Assembly (NCBI GenBank): GCA_910574475.1
Contig: CAJTAT010000002.1
Span: 380,079-444,078 of the forward strand
Length of the DNA stretch: 64,000 bases
Reading direction: 5' to 3'
DNA from: Clostridia bacterium
GTDB taxonomy: Bacteria > Bacillota > Clostridia > Lachnospirales > Lachnospiraceae
Shown: in pieces, positions 61,350-64,000 of the stretch
Position numbering within the stretch: the first letter of the stretch is position 1
How the letters are laid out: the number at the start of each line of letters is the position of its first letter
Translations under genes and position numbers: made by a program
Notes under the pieces: model-generated
Seen by the model: only the letters and a program-made list of their open reading frames with translations
Database searches by the model: none
What the model was told of the DNA's origin: nothing

Positions 61350-61662
61350 CCTTTTTCACCCCCATTCTTATAGCTGCCGCCCAGCCCCTTGCTTCCGGTT
61401 CCAGGCCTTCCAAAAACTCTGCGTATTCCTCTTCGGTCATGGTCTGTATACGTTCTTTGGTTTTCTCCCATGCGTCTGCCAGCTTTTTGCCTATTATCTC
61501 TACAGCCTCTTTTGCAGCATAGAACACTTTTCTAAACCCTTCCGCCAGCGCGTCCGCCACGTTCTGCATATCCACCCCATACGCCTGGTAAATATAGCTT
61601 TTTGTAGGCGGGTTATGTCCGTACCGCTTTTTATACGCCTTTTTCTTCTGCCTTCTGTTCAT
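61333..61662 (-). CDS. Phage protein of unknown function
   Basis: The 109-residue protein is basic and helical (NRRQKKKAYKKRYGHNP, then ALAEGFRKVFYAAKEAVEII, then MTEEEYAEFLEGLEPEARG). It overlaps its neighbours on both sides, as in a packed early operon. No family was recognised. Confidence 0.65.
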   Translation of the reverse strand: MNRRQKKKAYKKRYGHNPPTKSYIYQAYGVDMQNVADALAEGFRKVFYAAKEAVEIIGKKLADAWEKTKERIQTMTEEEYAEFLEGLEPEARGWAAAIRMGVKKDDTGN

Positions 61663-61978
61663 CCTTCTTTACCCCTTTCCTGGTGAAATGTTTATACGGC
61701 AGATACCAGGCTGGCATAGTTACCGCCAGCAGCAGCCAGGCCAGCGCAACCGCCAGCCCGGCCAACAAATAACCGCCGTAATATCTCAAATTCTCCGCTA
61801 TCTCTCCGGCGGCCTCTGCCACATATCCGCCTACCGTTATACAGAAACTTTCCACGGTATCCGTATACCGCTTCATAATCCCCGCTATAAGTTCTTTCGC
61901 CCTCTGTCCCATCCTTCCCGCCCCTTCCCTATATCCAGCTTTCCACCACGCTTTTATAATCTTCCTGGCTTGCTGCAA
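61631..61978 (-). CDS. Phage membrane protein of unknown function
   Basis: The 115-residue protein has a basic amphipathic N-terminus and a hydrophobic segment near residues 70-95 (YYGGYLLAGLAVALAWLLLA). The C-terminus is charged. It overlaps the genes on both sides. No family was recognised. Confidence 0.62.
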   Translation of the reverse strand: MQQARKIIKAWWKAGYREGAGRMGQRAKELIAGIMKRYTDTVESFCITVGGYVAEAAGEIAENLRYYGGYLLAGLAVALAWLLLAVTMPAWYLPYKHFTRKGVKKDEQKAEEKGV

Positions 61979-62192
61979 AAGGCAGTTTATCCGGGAACCG
62001 TTTAGAAATGTCTTCCCGCAGTTCGTCCACGGTATCCCTGGTTATTATTGTGTCCGTTGGCGCTGTCCCGTCAAATATCCGCGCTACGCATTTTTCCGGG
62101 TAATCTGCCGGGTGACTGTAAACGCATATAATGGGCTGTTTTAATCCGCTTGTGTCTACTTCGGAAAAACTCTTAACTTCTTTCGTTTTCAT
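61929..62192 (-). CDS. Phage protein of unknown function next to parB
   Basis: The 87-residue protein (SFSEVDTSGLKQPIICVYSH, then CVARIFDGTAPTDTIITRDT) looks like a small alpha-beta domain. Its ATG overlaps the parB stop (ATGA), so it is translationally coupled to the partition genes. Confidence 0.65.
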   Translation of the reverse strand: MKTKEVKSFSEVDTSGLKQPIICVYSHPADYPEKCVARIFDGTAPTDTIITRDTVDELREDISKRFPDKLPFAASQEDYKSVVESWI

Positions 62193-63295
62193 GCTTCCCC
62201 GCCTTCCTGGCCTACTGCTGCCGCCTGGCTCTTTTCCTGGTTCTCCGCCTTTATCAGAATTTCTTGCATTGTCTGCACATCCTCATAGCTTAAGGCGTCT
62301 ACTACATACATCATCCGGCGCAATGTATAAATAGCCCATTGCCGGGTATCCCAGGTTGAACGGTCGCCAGGAAGCCCCGTATTTATCAGCGCTTCGGTGT
62401 CCGTTTCGGACATTTCGGCCAGCGCTGTGCTGGCGTCTACATACCGCTTTAACTCCCTGGCGTTCTGCGCCTCTTCCTCTGCCTTTTCCTGCTTCTCTAT
62501 GGCGTCCGCTATGGCCTGTTCTGCCTCTATGTTGGCCTTCTCCGCGTCCTCTGCTGCCTTTTCGGCCTTCTCCTGGGCTTTTGCTGCCACCTTCTCCGCC
62601 ACCTTCTGCGCTATTTCCTTCGTTTTCACGTCTTCGCCTGCTGCCGCCCTGGCGGCTATGGCCTTCTGTTCCTCTTCCGGCAGCCTGGCAGCTTCGTAGG
62701 CTTTCGATATGCCTATATTGCCTTCCTTAAACTGTTCTTTGATCTCCGGCGTGGCGCTGTTGTTGATCTTCTCAATGCGTGCCATGTTGGTGGGCTTCTC
62801 TCCCAGGATATTGCCTACTATATCGCGTATACGGCCTTCCTGGGATATTTCCCCATTTTCCCGCATTTTCTCTAATACCTTCTTAAGCCTGGCGGCAAGT
62901 TCCGTTTTCTCATAATCCGTAAGCCCCTGGGTGTATCCGTTCCCGGACAGTAACGCCAGTTCGTACATGGTTTCCGACATATCCCGGAAGAAATAACGCA
63001 CCTTTTCAAACTTCGTATAGCCGCGTTCCAGGTTTAACAGGTTCGCCCGGTTCCGGCGGTGGCCGTCCACTATCAAAAATTCCCCGTTTACCCTTGCCAG
63101 TACGGTGGGCTGTTCCTGCCCTACCAGCAGGAAGCTATCTGCCAGGGCTTCTATGCCCTCGTAAGTCTTCCGGGTATTCTCCGGCGCCTCTTTTACCTCT
63201 TTCGGGTTTAAGTATATTTCCTGGTAGTCCTTTGCGGTAGCCACCTGCTGCCGCGCTTTCGGGTTCATCATATCCAATACGCTAAATGCTGCCAT
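62189..63295 (-). CDS. ParB/Spo0J-like partition protein
   Basis: The 368-residue protein has the ParB N-terminal core (TYEGIEALADSFLLVGQEQP, then FLIVDGHRRNRANLLNLERG), which binds CTP in known ParB proteins. A helix-turn-helix region follows. A long Ala/Glu/Lys coiled coil (about 225-290) is unusual in length. Its start overlaps the parA stop by one base. It points to active partition of an extrachromosomal form or to an early replication module. Confidence 0.88.
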   Translation of the reverse strand: MAAFSVLDMMNPKARQQVATAKDYQEIYLNPKEVKEAPENTRKTYEGIEALADSFLLVGQEQPTVLARVNGEFLIVDGHRRNRANLLNLERGYTKFEKVRYFFRDMSETMYELALLSGNGYTQGLTDYEKTELAARLKKVLEKMRENGEISQEGRIRDIVGNILGEKPTNMARIEKINNSATPEIKEQFKEGNIGISKAYEAARLPEEEQKAIAARAAAGEDVKTKEIAQKVAEKVAAKAQEKAEKAAEDAEKANIEAEQAIADAIEKQEKAEEEAQNARELKRYVDASTALAEMSETDTEALINTGLPGDRSTWDTRQWAIYTLRRMMYVVDALSYEDVQTMQEILIKAENQEKSQAAAVGQEGGEA

Positions 63296-64000
63296 TACTG
63301 TACCCCCTTCCCTTCCTGCAGGTCTGCTGCCTGCTCCGCTTCAATCTCTCCCAGGTATTCCGCCACAAATTTGCGGTACTTTATTGCCGTCCAGCTGCGT
63401 GGTGCATATTCTACAATAGGCTGGCAGAAAAACGTACTTTCCGGCGCCTTCACGCTGTACCATATCTTGCTTTCAAACACTTTGTAGCCCTTTTCTTGCA
63501 GCCATTCCATGCCGGATATATTGGTATCCGTATTTTGCCACATTGTCGGCAGCACTCCCCGGAATTGCAGGCGGCTGTTTAGCTGCTTCATTTGCTCCAC
63601 CTGCTCTATAATCACGTCCAGGCCTGCCAGCGCCCAGGCGTCTACTTTTGTGGGTACTATCACGTCGTCACTTACTGCCAGGGCGTTAATGACGTTTAAG
63701 CCTAAATCCGGCGGGTTGTCTATGATGATAAAATCATAGGGTTTCCCCTCTTCCAGCGGGTAGGCCTCTGCCAGCGCCTTAAAGCGTTCTATCTGGTCTT
63801 CACTCTCTTCCCTGGTTAAATCGTTCGTAGCCTGCAATAAAGACATATTCGCGGGTATAATATCCATACAGGGGTAGCCCGGCAGCGTAACCCGTAAGCT
63901 GTTTACGTCCTGGTACCATCCCCGCAGCAGTTTGGCCGCCCCGCTCTCCGTTTCATCCTGGTAAGCACTGAATAGCTTTGATAAATTCCCCTGTTTGTCA
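63295..64000 (-). CDS. ParA/Soj-like partition ATPase, 3' part
   Basis: The frame runs off the right edge. It includes the D-KQGNLSKLF segment just after the usual Walker A strand, DIIPANMSLLQATND, Walker B FIIIDNPPDLG and VPTKVDAWALAGLDVIIEQV. These are ParA/MinD-family hallmarks. The Walker A loop itself lies outside the window. ParB follows with a one-base overlap. Confidence 0.9.
   Translation of the reverse strand, partial: DKQGNLSKLFSAYQDETESGAAKLLRGWYQDVNSLRVTLPGYPCMDIIPANMSLLQATNDLTREESEDQIERFKALAEAYPLEEGKPYDFIIIDNPPDLGLNVINALAVSDDVIVPTKVDAWALAGLDVIIEQVEQMKQLNSRLQFRGVLPTMWQNTDTNISGMEWLQEKGYKVFESKIWYSVKAPESTFFCQPIVEYAPRSWTAIKYRKFVAEYLGEIEAEQAADLQEGKGVQ

Overview
The window looks like a chromosome segment of a spore-forming, low-to-medium GC Firmicute of the class Clostridia, most likely a gut Lachnospiraceae. 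The evidence is the Bacillus/Clostridia sporulation-translation gene order (mazG, HU, rqcP, yabP, yabQ, divIC, spoIIE, tilS, hpt, ftsH), a T-box leader, a CotS-like coat gene and a YtvI-like permease. The genus is an inference; no rRNA or tRNA gene was seen.

Positions 1 to about 37,300 are host chromosome, mostly on the minus strand. From the left: the 5' end of trpB under a T-box; a ferredoxin-type aldo/keto reductase and a GH13 glucan hydrolase; the ftsH-hpt-tilS-spoIIE-divIC-yabQ-yabP-rqcP-HU-mazG-pgcA block; a CotS-type gene, cca and proS; a sugar operon (ROK kinase, deoC, ABC transporter, uroporphyrinogen-decarboxylase-like protein) with a divergent ROK repressor; a Phd/RelE-type toxin-antitoxin pair; ytvI-like, rluA-like, pgi, mtnN and TSCPD genes; then an ECF sigma factor and a DUF4367 anti-sigma-like gene separated by an oppositely oriented murG. 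A HIT protein and an orphan histidine kinase end the host part.

Positions from about 37,300 to the right edge are a long-tailed (siphovirus-like) HK97-type prophage, visibly richer in G and C and entirely on the minus strand. In transcription order (right to left): parA, parB, small proteins, an ArpU-like regulator, HNH endonuclease, terminase small and large subunits, portal, protease, capsid, head-tail connectors, major tail protein, a tail chaperone with a probable -1 frameshift, tape measure, distal tail, Gp37-like and baseplate proteins, a diversity-generating retroelement (DGR), holin and endolysin. At the far left lie a Cys-rich small protein, an XRE regulator, a HIRAN-domain membrane protein and an IS30-family transposase. 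No integrase is visible; it may lie beyond the right edge.

The most striking system is the DGR at 42,143-45,122. It has a C-type-lectin-like target protein with a 3' variable repeat, an Avd protein, a 126-bp template repeat, a GGAA-tetraloop hairpin just after the target stop codon, and a reverse transcriptase. Template and variable repeats differ at four positions, and all four are A-to-G in the coding strand, the expected mark of adenine-specific mutagenic homing. The reverse transcriptase reading frame is intact except for one in-frame TGA before the first catalytic aspartate, so this copy seems to have diversified its receptor-binding protein and then lost the enzyme (or the TGA is a sequence error or is read through).
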